DNA of 64,000 nucleotides, from positions 2,153,659 to 2,217,658 of the forward strand of contig NC_030856.1 in NCBI RefSeq assembly GCF_000208745.1, read 5' to 3'. Position 1 is the first letter of the stretch. The number at the start of each line of letters is the position of its first letter. The position numbers were made by a program, and so were the translations under genes. Shown here piece by piece: positions 33,761 through 45,812 of the stretch. The stretch comes from Theobroma cacao. Lineage: Eukaryota > Streptophyta > Magnoliopsida > Malvales > Malvaceae. Under the pieces are notes generated by a model that had not been told where the DNA came from, searched no databases, and saw nothing but the letters and a program-made list of their open reading frames with translations.

Positions 33761-35723
33761 TGTCATTTTACAATAATTTTTTCCTTAAGATCCATTTATT
33801 TCTCACCTACTTGCTTAATGGCTTTCATGGAAAAATACTTTACCATATACAGTACAAGGGAAGGGAGATTTCCGGAGCTTTCGTATAGATATTTATCTCT
33901 TTTTACTAGTGGGACATGGAATCATGAGCATTTGTTGTATCAGTTTGAGAAGAAAACTGATACACTGTTATGAAGACTTGCTTGTTTAAACTCTTTGACT
34001 AAAGCATGTTTATAGTATATTGCCTCTGTTTAAATTACATAAACATCAGTAACTTAAATTTTAAACAAATTAAATTAGTCTAAATATACTTGTGTATGAA
34101 TTTGTATAATTTATGAAAGAGCCTTTTTTTCCCAGAACATCCTTTTTTTTTGTTTTTTAAACTCATTCATTACTTGGTGATAAGCTTTTTCTCTGTCATT
34201 CTTGCCTTATTTTTGCTGAGCCTTTTACTTTGCTTCAAACAGTTTTTATTTACTCATTAAGAAGGTGGATTTCATCATCTTATTATTCCACTTCCCCCTT
34301 TAATAATTACTTACTCACTATTGATGACTTCACAACTTCTATATTGACTTTGCATTGAGTTATGCTAATGAAGCATAGTTTTCTCTAAACCAAATTTGGC
34401 ATGATTTCAAAAGCAAGTTCACACCTTCAATTCACTTTTTCTTTTTGGTCTCACGTATTTGAGAAGAAAAATCTATCAGGATTCGTCTCTTTCTCTTTAT
34501 CAGTATTTTCTTGGTGATATGCTTTTTCACTGTCATTTCCCGTCTTCTTTTTGCTCACCCCTTCTATTTTGCTTCCAACATATTTTTTTTTTTAATTTTC
34601 TCAATAATTAACGAGACAAAGATTACCAATGGGACATAGGCATCATTGCTATCAAAGCTTTTGAATTATTGACCTGATCCCTTTATTGTTCTCTTTCATA
34701 TTTTTGACATTTTGCAATCATTTCAAAATGGAAATTAAGATCACACTTTTCATTTTCTCTTTGTACTGTTACGTAAATAAGACCTAGAATCATTGACGTA
34801 CTTTTGAATTATTGATTTTTTTATTATTTTATTTTATTTTTAATTATTATTCAATATTTTTTTCTTTTCCCCTCTGAGTTTAAAACAACTTAAAATATAA
34901 GAAAACGAATGTTTACTGAGGTATTGCTCCTTTTTAATTTCTTCTTCTTCTCACGTTCTTGGGTTTTAGCTGAAAGTGGAAGACCCTTGGCCTCAAATGC
35001 CTCTGGTATTCCACATCTTTTGATAATGGACATGGAATCATTGTTATTTTAGTTTCTTATTCAACAAAAGTTGCAGCATGGACTTGGTTTTCTTCTTAGT
35101 CTCTTTTTTTTTTATTGTTATTTTCTTTTATTTAAACAACAATGGGTTCAAACATCTTTTGATTTATCGAATTATTGCCCTCACTTTTTCTTTTCTTTTT
35201 TTATTAAAAAATTATTTAACAACTAATAATATCTCACTCCAAAATCTTAACTTATGAAAACATGCTATATGTGTTGATCATTAGATTATTAATTTTAGCT
35301 ACTAAAAAAGGTGATTATTAAAGATAGATAGATCTTTAAAAAAAAAAGTAGATAGATAAAGAAATCCATCATCTCTAGGAGAAATTTCAATTAAAAAAAA
35401 ATGATCAGCAGTGAGGAAAGTTAAGCTAAAAAATGTTTAAGAAAGTTTCATCAATTGTTTTTCTCCTTGCGATGGGGAAAACTTTGGTCATTCATTTCCT
35501 AATTGACTATCTTTGCTTCAAAGTTAACAAAGAAATATCAATGTGGAATTAGGATTCTTCTTAATTCTTATCTTAATAGAATTAAGTCTAACTTGAAAAC
35601 CAACTTTTGAATTATTGATCCCGTTAGATGGATCAATTTGTTTTATCATCTATGTATTTTTAATAATTTTAAGCTCCTTTTTACACATACGTTTATTTCA
35701 AATCTACTTCAAATCCAGATTAC
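33761..35723. other. AT-rich repeat debris, no gene
   Basis: Begins with the right half of the GATGTGATCCCTC repeat copy interrupted by the MULE (GAGATCCATTTATTTCTCACC type, GGCTTTCATGGAAAAATAC). It continues with loosely repeated T-rich phrases such as TTTTTCTCTGTCATTCTTGCC (34180) and TTTTTCACTGTCATTTCCCG (34520). A partial copy of the CNL-upstream-type block is near 35390-35650. No coding sequence is supported. Confidence 0.5.
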
Positions 35724-36159
35724 TGTTAGGATAGTCTTGAATTATATTATGATTAGAATTGTTTAATTTTAATTAAACTAATATACCTTCTTTGAGATAG
35801 TCTTTAAATTTAGTTAGACTATAATAACATATATTAATTATATTAGGATAAGATTATTGTACTTGACCCCTATAAAAGGATTTTATGGGGTTAAAGAAAT
35901 CTAATCATTTAGATTTAGAGATAGTAATTTGGGTGTACGTGAGATAAGAGTTTTGAGTTTGAGACTGTTTTTGTAATCTTTTGATTTTTCTCTTAGTGAA
36001 TCTTTCCCCATTGCTGTATCCGTTGACGTAAGTCATCTAAAGACTAAACCACGTAAATTTTTGTGTTCTTGTGAATGTGCTTGATTTTCTTCTTTCTTTA
36101 TTCAATTGATTGAGTAAGATCTAGAGTAACTGTTTAGAGATAATTTCATAATTTTCACA
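35724..36159 (+). repeat. Orphan copia LTR
   Basis: A 436-bp segment starting TGTTAGGATAGTC and ending ATAATTTTCACA (TG...CA), with a TATA-like CCCTATAAAAGGATT near 35870 in the position of an LTR promoter. It is followed six bases later by a copia primer binding site. It is not the same sequence as the left-edge LTR. Confidence 0.75.
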
Positions 36160-36165
36160 ATAAAT

Positions 36166-36180
36166 TGGTATTAGAGCTTC
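36166..36180 (+). other. Primer binding site of the orphan copia LTR
   Basis: TGGTATTAGAGCTTC, one mismatch from the usual TGGTATCAGAGC initiator-Met tRNA complement. The element breaks off about 20 bp later, where the GATGTGATCC repeat family resumes (36200). Confidence 0.75.
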
Positions 36181-36439
36181 AAGGTCTTAAGTCAATATGA
36201 ATAATCGATGTAATCCTTCTATTATTGTCCGTTAATTTTTGTTATTTTGGAATATTTTTTCCATTGAGATCCATTTATTCTCACCTACTTGCTTGCTCTG
36301 TTTAATGACTTTCATGGAAAAATACTTTATCATATATAATTACGAGGGAGATTCTCGAAATTTTCGTGGTTTAGAAATTAATATGATAAATAAAAGAATA
36401 TGGGACAATATTTTAACTAGTTTGTGGTTTAGAAACTAA

Positions 36440-38009
36440 ACTGAAAATGTATAAAATAATATTCTCAAAATTATTCTGAAAATGCACTCTGTAGGTCAAG
36501 GTATCATTACAGATCGTGTTTTTATGTCCCCACATTTGATTCCTTGTTCTTTATCAGAAAATCATGCCTGCACCTGGTCTCTGTATCTATCTCATTATTT
36601 CATTAGGAGGGTAAAAGAAAATGAATTCCCCTTTCTCCTTAAAGAACATGTGATAGTGGGTCCACACGCTGCAAAATTGTCTGTAAATGAAGGAAGAAAT
36701 AGTTGCGGTTAGTCGTCGCCGAATTGATTATCTCTGTTCCAAAGTTAACAAACAAATGCTAATGTGAAATTAAGAAATTGCTCAACTCTTGCCTTGAGAG
36801 AATTGAGTCTAATGCGGAAACCGAATTTACCAAAGTAAAAGAGAGATTCTAGGAACTTTCTTGATATTTTTAGTTCATTGTGAAATCAAACACAAGATTA
36901 ATGCCACCATTTATTGAGAGTGTATTGTCATTAAATAAGTATTATTGACTAATCCTCTCTTAAAGAAAAAAAAATGAAGATGCTTTGTTAAAGGAAATTC
37001 TAATTAATGTAAAATTGACTTCATGTTTGTGATCCTAAACATAATAATGTCTTCTCCATAAAATTTAAAAAATTAAATTATTTCAATAAATAAAGTATAA
37101 ATTTCCACTAAACAAAATTTTGTCATTATTAAAAAAGCAATTAAATTCAGAACCAGTAACAGGGGTTAACCGTTAACCCCTTGCTATACAAGAGCTGGTG
37201 GTGTCCCCAAAAAACTGTAGCCAAAACCCAAACTCAAAGGAGTCCCAGGAATCATAATTACATAAATGGTGGTACGCACAGCCTCCACTACCTTTATCCT
37301 TGGAGGCCAATCCCTGTCAGAACAAGAACCAGAGCAGAGAGCGAGTAAGCACCCACTAAGAGAATAAACAAAATTAATTACATGAAAGACCCCTGTAACA
37401 AAAGACAAATTCAGTGTGAAAAATCAACAAAACATGGCCCCCAGAAGCAATCGAAAAACTTCTCAAGAGCAGCTGAAAAAGAAATTAAGTTTACACTTTT
37501 AATTCTTTCATTGTGCTTCTATGCAAATGGACGTTGGAATCATCGATACACTTTTAAATTATTAATTATTTTTTATCATTTTTAATTACTTTTTAATATT
37601 TATTTTTTATCTATTTAGTTAGTTTATATGAAAAACACTTTATTCTCTTTGTAAGTAGAAACTACTATCATTATTTCGTAAATATCATCAAGAGTAAACA
37701 CTAAACTTGATTATCTTTATTTATGATTTTTTTGTAATTAAGCATTACTTGGTGAATTCTTTTCTAATAATGAGCAATGGCCTACTTTTACAAGCCTTTT
37801 GTGAACTTGTTGCCTGCCTAAATCATTTAAGTTGGACATGGAAAAAAATTTAGTGTCAATTTTGCTTGTAAAGTTTGCGGATGTATGCTCAAATGCAAAA
37901 ACCAAGAGCAATAGAAGAAAATGCTGCAGGTATACACCAAGGAAAAACGGAAGTTGCAGGTAAGCTTCTATTTTTATCAAAGAAAACTGAAATAGAAATC
38001 AAAGAAAAC
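36440..38009. repeat. CNL-upstream-type repeat unit, copy 4 (tandem with copy 5)
   Basis: A unit of about 1.57 kb with, in order, GGTCAAGGT...GATCGTGTTTTTATG, the GAACATGTGATAGTGG block (36555-36690), an AT-rich middle, a LINE-tail-like segment (37140-37500) and a CNL-upstream block (37680-38000). It is followed head-to-tail by copy 5. Small ORFs such as 36482-36712 and 37184-37408 cross repeat sequence and are not conserved as frames in all copies. Confidence 0.7.
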
Positions 38010-39720
38010 TCAAAATATATAAAATAATATTCTTAAATTATTCAGAAAATCTACTTTATAGGTCAAGGTACATGTATACTTTTTGAAACATCATTTAGAG
38101 ATCATGTTTTTTTCCCCGCATTTGATTCCTTGTTCTTTATCAGAAAATCATGCCTCCTCCTAGACCCTGTATCTGTCTCATTATTTCATTGGGAGGGTAA
38201 AAGAAAATGAATCCACTTTCTCCCCAAAGAACATGTGATAATGGGTCCACACTTTGAAAAATTGTCTGTAAATGAAGGAAGAAATTGTTTTGGTTAGTCG
38301 TCGCCTAATTGATTATCTCTGTTCCAAAGTTAACAAAGAAACGTCAATGTGGAATTAAGAAATTGCTGGACTCTTGTCTTGAGAGAATTAAGTCTAACGC
38401 GGAAATCGAATTATCAAAATAAAAGAGAGATTCTTGAAACTTTCTTGATATTTTGGGTTCATTGTGGAATCAAATACAATATTAAGGCCACCATTTATGG
38501 AAAGTGTATTGCCATTAAAGAAGTGTTATTCATTCATTCTCTTTCAAAGAACAAAAAAAGAATGGAGATGCTCTGTTAAAGGAAATTTTAATTAATGTAA
38601 AATTGGTTTCATATTTGTGATCTTAAACATAATAATGTCTTCTCCATAAGATTTAAAAACTTAAATTATTTTAATAAATGAAGTATAAATTTCCACTAAA
38701 CAAAATTTTATGATTATTCAAAAGACAATTAAATTCACAATGGTTTTCTTTTGAAAAGCTGCAATTTTATTCCCTATTCAGAACCAGTAGCAGTGGTTAA
38801 CCCCTTGCTATACAAGAGCTGCTGGTGTCCCCAAAAAACGGTAGCCAAAACCCAAACTCAAAGCAGTCCCAGGAATCATAAATACATCGACGGAGGTAAG
38901 CACAGCCTCCACTACCTTTATCCTTGGAGGCCAATCCCTGTAAGAACAACAACCAGAGCAGAGCGCGAGTAAGCACCCACTACGAGAATAAACAAAATTA
39001 ATTACATGAAGGACCCCTGCAACAAAAGACAAATTCAGTGTGAACAATCAACAAAAGATGGCCCCCAGAAGCAATCAAAAAACTTGTCAAGAGCAGCTGC
39101 TAAAGAAATTAAGTTCACACTTTCAATTTTTTCTTTGTGCTCCTATATATGCAAATGGGCGGTGGGATCATCTATTCACTTTTGAATTATTAATGCTTTT
39201 TTTTGGTCGTTTTTCAGTTACTTTTAAGTATTTATTTTTAATCTACTTGGTTGGTTTACATGGAAAATAATTGACTCTCTTTGTAAGCAAAAACTACAAT
39301 TATTATTTCGTAAATGTCTTTAAGAGTAAACATTTGATTATATCTATTTATGATTCTTTTATAATTAGGCATTACTTGGTGAATTCTCCTCTAATAATGA
39401 GAAATGACCTACTTTTAAAAGCTTTTTGTGAACTTGTTGCCTGCGTAAATCATTTAAGTTGGACATGGAAAAAAAATTTAGTGCCAATTTCGCATGTAAA
39501 GTTTGCAGATGAATTCTCAAATGCAAAAACCAAGAGCCATAGAAGAAAATGATGCACAATAATCAGAAATCAAGGCTAAGCTTCTATTTTGATCAAAGTA
39601 CTGAAATAGAAATCAAGTTTGCGCTACAATAATCAGAAGCCCACAAGCAGAGGGAATTAAGAAACAACAGTTGATTCTTCTTCGGGTAGCAAAAACACTT
39701 GAATACAGGAGAGAAAATTT
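38010..39720. repeat. CNL-upstream-type repeat unit, copy 5 (tandem with copy 4)
   Basis: Same order of blocks as 36440-38009. The LINE-tail-like segment at 38740-39140 is best preserved. On the minus strand it reads GGGAATAAAATTGCAGC then TTTTCAAAAGAAAACC, the style of a LINE 3' end. The tail block (39270-39720) ends CAATAATCAGAAGCCCACAA. Confidence 0.7.
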
Positions 39721-39779
39721 CGAATAATTGATGTGATCTCTCTATTATTGTCCTTTATATTTTTGTCATTTTTTCAATT

Positions 39780-40440
39780 TCTGAGATGAATAGAATATTA
39801 CATCTCCAATTTTCGCTTTCAAACACTGTACAAATAATGGAACAAAGTCAACATCCACATTTTGCTTAAGGAAAAAGAAAAATCAAGGAAAGGAAGACAG
39901 ATAGGCCAATTTGGATTTGGATAACTTATAGTTATGATGATTTTGGGGGTGCCACTAACAAATCTTTTCTGGATCCAATTGATGGGCCAGAAGAAACCAA
40001 AAAGAGAAAAGGATGGAGTCATGAAGATGCTCTGTTAAGGTCCCTTGGTTGGCTTTCTAGGAAGTGTTATGGCAAAAGCATGGGACTTGCGAGGATGTAA
40101 ATGATAGAAAATTTTCCAGCCAACCACAATTGCTCAAGTTCAGCTTCAAATCTTTTTATTTTTATTGTTTTCTTTTTTGTGCTCCTACCATTTGAGAAGA
40201 AAATCGATCCATTATTATGAAGACTTCCTTGTTTAATCTTGTCATCAGTTAACAATTTATTTAATCTTTTTTATTGAAGCATATTTATAGTTTATTGCCC
40301 CTGTTTAAATTACATAGACATCAATAACTTGAATTTTAAATAAATTAAATTATTCTAGATATGATTGTGTAAGAAAAATCATAATTAAGAAAAGCTTGTA
40401 GGAACCTGATGAAATGCATAATTAACAAAATTCATCACCA
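39780..40440. repeat. Segmental duplicate of 2870-3530
   Basis: See the partner entry. The two stretches are colinear with small indels, with shared landmarks GATGGGCCAGAAGAAACC and AAGTGTTATGGCAA. Confidence 0.7.
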
Positions 40441-42200
40441 AGTCCTTAAAAGCATAACTAGCTTTTTGACCATGCTTGTCATTGGAAAAATAGGAAAGCC
40501 CAAGCAATGATGAGTGATGTTTCTTGGGCTGGAAATGACTTTATTTACGGATATGAATAGACAATAACACCTTCAACTTTTCTATTCAAACACTGTATAA
40601 TTAATGAAATACGCCTTTTATTTAAATAAAAAAAAGAAGAATCGAAGAAAGGAAGGTAGATAGACCAATTTGGATTTGGATGACCTATAATTATGATGAC
40701 TTTCGTATTCATATTCACTTTTGTTAATAAAAACAGTTTTTTTTTAAAACAATTTATACTGTAGAAATTTGGTGTTAATAAGCATAGGAAAAATAAACAA
40801 AAATAAGTAACTAATAGAATCGAAATTTAGAAATTATTAATATATTTTCATGGCACTGCACAATATATATATTCATGGTATAAAAATTAATTATAATTTT
40901 ATTTTATTTTGTTATAAATTTTATGACTTATAACTATGATGATTTAAGATATGTCACTGTTAAATTTTTTCTTAATCTATTAGATAGGACAATTTGTTTT
41001 ATCATATCCCTCCATTCGCTTATCTTTGTTCTTTATTTATTTATTTATTTTTTGTTAAATAAACTTGATTCTGATCATTAATTTTTTTTTGAAAATATGG
41101 TGCATTTAATTAATCATCAATCACATATTACAATGTGAGTTATTAACAAAATTTAATGAACATTAAACCGCTATATCCCACTTTCATTCCCTGTGCATAG
41201 AAAGTAAGTCTTGTTGAAAACCTTCCCTTGGAAAAACCCATTTGGATAAAACCAAGGGTAAAGAAAAATAGTACTTCTTTAACCATACAAATCCCTAGGA
41301 TCTTTCTGAACACCCTTCCCCGTTTGTAACGTACGAAGCTTCCTTGTCTTTTAGTAGGCACTCTTTGATTTTGCAAATCGTCAATCCTGAAATACCCTTA
41401 CTCTCCTTAGCCATTGATAACATTCCCGATAATGCTTCGGTGATAATCACAAACAAGAAAGTATTACTTGAAATTGCTACAAAATCTTAAAAAATAGTCT
41501 TGTAATATGGATAATTATTGAAACAAAATGTATGATATTGTAAGAAAAGGAAATTAAATTGAATTTGCTAATTCTAAGTGCATGTAGAAATGATCCAATC
41601 CCTTCATATAATTCTTATTGTAAGCATTACTTGGTAAAATTTTCTTCTATCAACGAGTAATTACTTCATTTTAAATGCTTTTTGTGAACTTGTTGCCTGG
41701 CTATACTACCATGGCCAAATGTTTTATACGTTGGAGTAACAATCAAACTCTCAATATTTCAATAAATCACTTTAAAATAAAAAATTAAAGTTTAATTTCC
41801 CTGTCTTGATTGCTGCATAACATATTTGTACAACTTATTGACTAAAGACATAAAATACAAAAATAAGGACAAGAAACAGAAGAATTTTAGGCTTGTTCTT
41901 TTGACTTATTGTAGATATAGAGAGCAACATAACATTGATTAGGTAAAAGCAAGTGATCCCTTCACTTGACAACTCTACGAAGCCAACATCTCGACCAACG
42001 AAAAGTACAATAATTTCAACTAACTGTTTTTCTGGTTTTTTTTATGTAAATAATAAAAGTTAGTACAAGTAAACCATCCAAAACTTGATTAGGACCAGGC
42101 ACACAAGTGAAAGAAAAGAAAATGGAAAGCAGCTTTGCTTTTCCTGTGTTTAGTTGACAGCCTCAACCACTATATTTATGTTTAAACATGCCTTTGCAAC
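40441..42200. other. AT-rich flank, partly duplicated at 3530-3700 and 7300-8300
   Basis: Alternates between segments shared with the gene 1 side and unique sequence. The minus ORF at 41143-41376 (77 codons) lies in a stretch without a counterpart near gene 1. I do not recognise it and see no start context or domain. The 3' part (42000-42200) matches sequence downstream of the other CNLs. Confidence 0.5.
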
Positions 42201-42719
42201 TTCCCCTGCAATCACCTCATCATTCTTCCATGTAAGGTGGTAGCTGATCAACCCGACGTGGCTGCCACCTGTTCCAAGCTATGGTCTTGGTGTGGACTAC
42301 ATTTTGAGCAGTGACAGACCCTTCAGTGTCATCTTGCTCAACCAGTCGTGGTATCTTTTTAAACCATTGAAGCAGCAAAATGTAAAACAAAGTATTAATG
42401 TCTCATGTTATAAAGGAAAAAGAAAAAATAGACATATTATAATATATAAGTATTTTATGTCAAAAATTTATTAAAAGTAATGGAATCATTCACTAAAAGT
42501 GATATTCTAGACATAGACTAATCTTTTTGTTGCAGCATACTACTTAGTCATTTAAGTAATTTAAGTAAAGACTTTGAAAAATTATGTAGTATAATATTAT
42601 TAAAGACTCTAATTGCCTTTGCACATAACAAATAAAAGCTTGTACTTAATTTACTAATCAATAATAAAAGCTCTTAATAATTAATAATGATTGTTTTGGG
42701 AGGATAAGGAGAATGAAGA

Positions 42720-43480
42720 AGGTATTTTCATTTTTTTTTAATAATATTCCGGCAAGAGTACATGAAGATGGCTTCAAAGGATTTTTGATCAATTTGGAAA
42801 GGTTGTCAATACATTTATAGAGAGAAATAGATGCAAATATAGTAAGAGGTATCGCTTGATCATATTTGAATATTTTAATAAAGCTAGAAGAGCACTCCAG
42901 AATTTAAATGGAGTCTGGCTTCTTAATCAAAGGCTAGTGGTCAACATAGCTAGCTATGGAAGCCATGATTCATTCTAAAGGAGGAACCAAAAAGGAAGCT
43001 TCTTATGCACCTGGTGTTAACCACATTAGGAATGGAACCTGCAGTGGGATTTTAAGACACAACTCGACCTTATTTACTAAGCCATCTTATGCTCTGGAAT
43101 TGAATGGCACTTTTGAAAGAGGTGGAGTTTCAAATAAAGATAGAGAAGATGATCTTCAATGTCTCAAAAAGCATGGAAAACATGCTTTGGTTGAAGAGAA
43201 GTGTTGTGGTAACAACATAATGTAATTCAGATTCAGCAAAGTGGATGGAATTATTTAAAATGTGAGGCATTTCGGGGCTGCTTATGAGGAGTTTGTCTCC
43301 CAAAGAATTTCTGCTAACCTTTGAGGATAAGAAGCTATTTGAAGAACTCAAAGATAAAGGTTGGGATTGGCTTAACAAATGGTTTACTAAGGTGGAAACA
43401 TGGCTAGAGAATTTTTCATCAAAACTCCTTAGCAAGTGGGTGATTGTCAAATTGATTGTACAGGGTATCCTTTAGATGTG
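42720..43480 (+). pseudogene. LINE ORF1-like (RRM) remnant in intron 4 of gene 2
   Basis: Same remnant as in gene 1 intron 4. RVHEDGFKGF near 42755 is followed by RRM-like sequence in broken frames. The frame 42956-43225 (SKGGTKKEASYAPGVNHIRN onward) is more open than in gene 1. Last is a block GWDWLNKWFTKVETWLENF near 43360-43420. Stops and frameshifts throughout. The plus strand is opposite to the host gene. Confidence 0.6.
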
Positions 43481-45744
43481 TGAAATAGGCATATTATAAT
43501 TTATAAGCATTTTAGGCCAAATTCATTAAAAGTGATATTCTAAACTAAGTTTTGGTTGTAGAGACTTACTCAATCATTTAAGTAATTTAAGTAAAGATTT
43601 TGAAGATTATGCCTTAAAATAGACAAGATTAAAGTTTTCAAGGTGTATACCTCTGTTTTGGCGTGCACATATTTCTTTGAATCTATGAAGAAACCTGTAG
43701 TCATCTTGGGACATCCTTCTACTCTTAAAGATGACAAAGCCGGTAGTACAAAGTGATATCCCCTTGGACAGAAGTCAACGAGGCTTCGCACTTTTACAAG
43801 TGATAATACTTTTAATTGATCAAACTTTATCTCCTTTTCAGCTATTGCTTCTGCTTCAAATACTTGCTCCAATTTAGAGTTCCCTTTGACCCATAATTTT
43901 TCAAGTTTTTGAAGACAACAAGCAAATCCAAGAGGAAAGAGACATCTTAGCCTCTTGCAATCTATCACCTTTAGAACTGTAAGGTTTTCAAGAGTTGCAA
44001 CTTGAGCCACATCCTTCCATATCATCTGCACTTCAGATAAATCCTCCAGATGGAGTTCCTTTATACGCCCATGAATCTGAAATACCCCCTTCGTGACTCC
44101 CAACTGGTTTATTTTCTTGATTGTAATTGGCTAAAATATGCAACTGAAAGCTATTCCCAACTTAGAGAGAGATAATTCCTGCAAATACAGACACCACTAA
44201 ATGTCACTAAATACATTCATTTTCTACTAGATTGGGAAGAGTTAAGCAAATGTTACTCATAATTCTTCATATTTTTAGATGCCAATTCACAAAAAATCCT
44301 TACATTTCAAAGATAGCACATATATATGTTTCAAAATTTAAATCCAAAATTTTCATGAAATTGTTTGAAAGTGGAACCCAAAAACACCAAACCTTTTTAG
44401 GTTTTTCTTTGTTAAATTTGAACATAAAACCTTTTGTGATTTTCCTTTTCTTTTGTTTTTTTCTTTGTCATTTTTATGCTGCAATTTTAAAATATAGTTG
44501 GATAAGTTTGTGAGTGTTGAAAAGATTTGGCTCGAAGGCAAAATCCAAAACCATAATTGAAGAAAAAGTATATAAAAGAAATACCTTTAGTTGAACTTGC
44601 TCCTTAGCTTCTTTTTGAATGGTAAAATTTATCAATTTAGGACAGTTGTAAATGTCCAACTTCTTCAAAGACGGTGATGAGATGAGAAAGTTTTCCGACC
44701 AAAAGCAACCCAAATTTGTCAAGTTTACAAGTCCTAAATGTTGTAGGGAAGGGAGTGCAATGGCACAATCAACTCCAATCTTTTCTTTTGCCACACGGAA
44801 GACTTGCTGTAACTGAGGCGAATCGGTTATCCAAAATGATTTCAATCGTGGAAGAACTTGAGCCAGAGCAATTTGAAAAACATATTCCAATCTTGGACAA
44901 TCAGTTATTTCTAAAGTTTCCAACTTTGGCAAGAACGGAGAAAAGGCATTTGGTTCCATTTCATCATCACAGACCAACTCGGTGATAATGTGTTGCAGTC
45001 CATCACAGTGATCTATCGTGAGTTCTTCTAGTAGCACCAAGCTTTGAGCAAGGGATGGTGAGAAGAGATGTTTCAATCTATTGCAGTAACTAATTTCTAC
45101 AAACTTCAAGCTTTGGAGGCTGACAAAACGGGTGGATCCTTTCCATATCCAATTCAATTCAGGTAATGAGTTTAGCTCCATTAGTGTTAAATTTGACAAC
45201 AGCAATCCTTGATTTTCTTTTGTATCATGAAGAAGCTCATCTATTTGAAATACTTCTTGCAACTGGCCACAATTAATAACTTTCACTTCCTTTTTGTCGC
45301 GCAGGAGATAAAGAGACCATTTCCATGCAATTCCTTGTTGTCAACTTCTCTAGTTTCTGTAGAAAGCCCTTTGGAAACTGACCTTTGCACAACATTTTGA
45401 AACCAGTCATTTCTTTTATGACTAATTCCACTAAATTGAGCAAGGCATTGGTTGAGACATGGCCTTCTGTCGTATCAATCAAGCATTCAAGCTCCTTGCC
45501 ACCTTTAAGTGCAAGAAAAGTTAATTCATTAAGCCACTTTGGATCTACATTTGGAATGAGATTTTTTTGATACATGACACTATCCAGGGTTAGACTTTTG
45601 GCATTGTATAATACTTCCTTCAATGCATGCAATTGAACATCCTGATAAATCACAACAAAATGAAAGATATTAGAAAAATAGAAAGGTAGATAATACTCTT
45701 TAAATCAGAATTGAATTTCTTTCTATGCATAAAATTTAAAACAT

Positions 45745-45812
45745 ACCAAAGCTCATTAAAGTTGAAAAACATACCAAAGCTCATTAAAGTTGAAAAACAT
45801 ACCAAAGCTGTA
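45745..45812. repeat. 28-bp tandem duplication
   Basis: ACATACCAAAGCTCATTAAA followed by GTTGAAAA occurs twice plus a partial third copy, in the intron-like segment upstream of the second LRR block of gene 2. Confidence 0.85.

Noticed and set aside
38808..39047. Small Cys-rich minus-strand protein (also at 17196-17435 and 37184-37408)
   Set aside because: The frame is partly shared in three copies but belongs to a repeated LINE-3'-end-like segment, ends differ between copies, and there is no consistent start.
41143..41376. 77-aa minus ORF between genes
   Set aside because: Not recognised, no domain, no start context, and no second copy in the window to test conservation.
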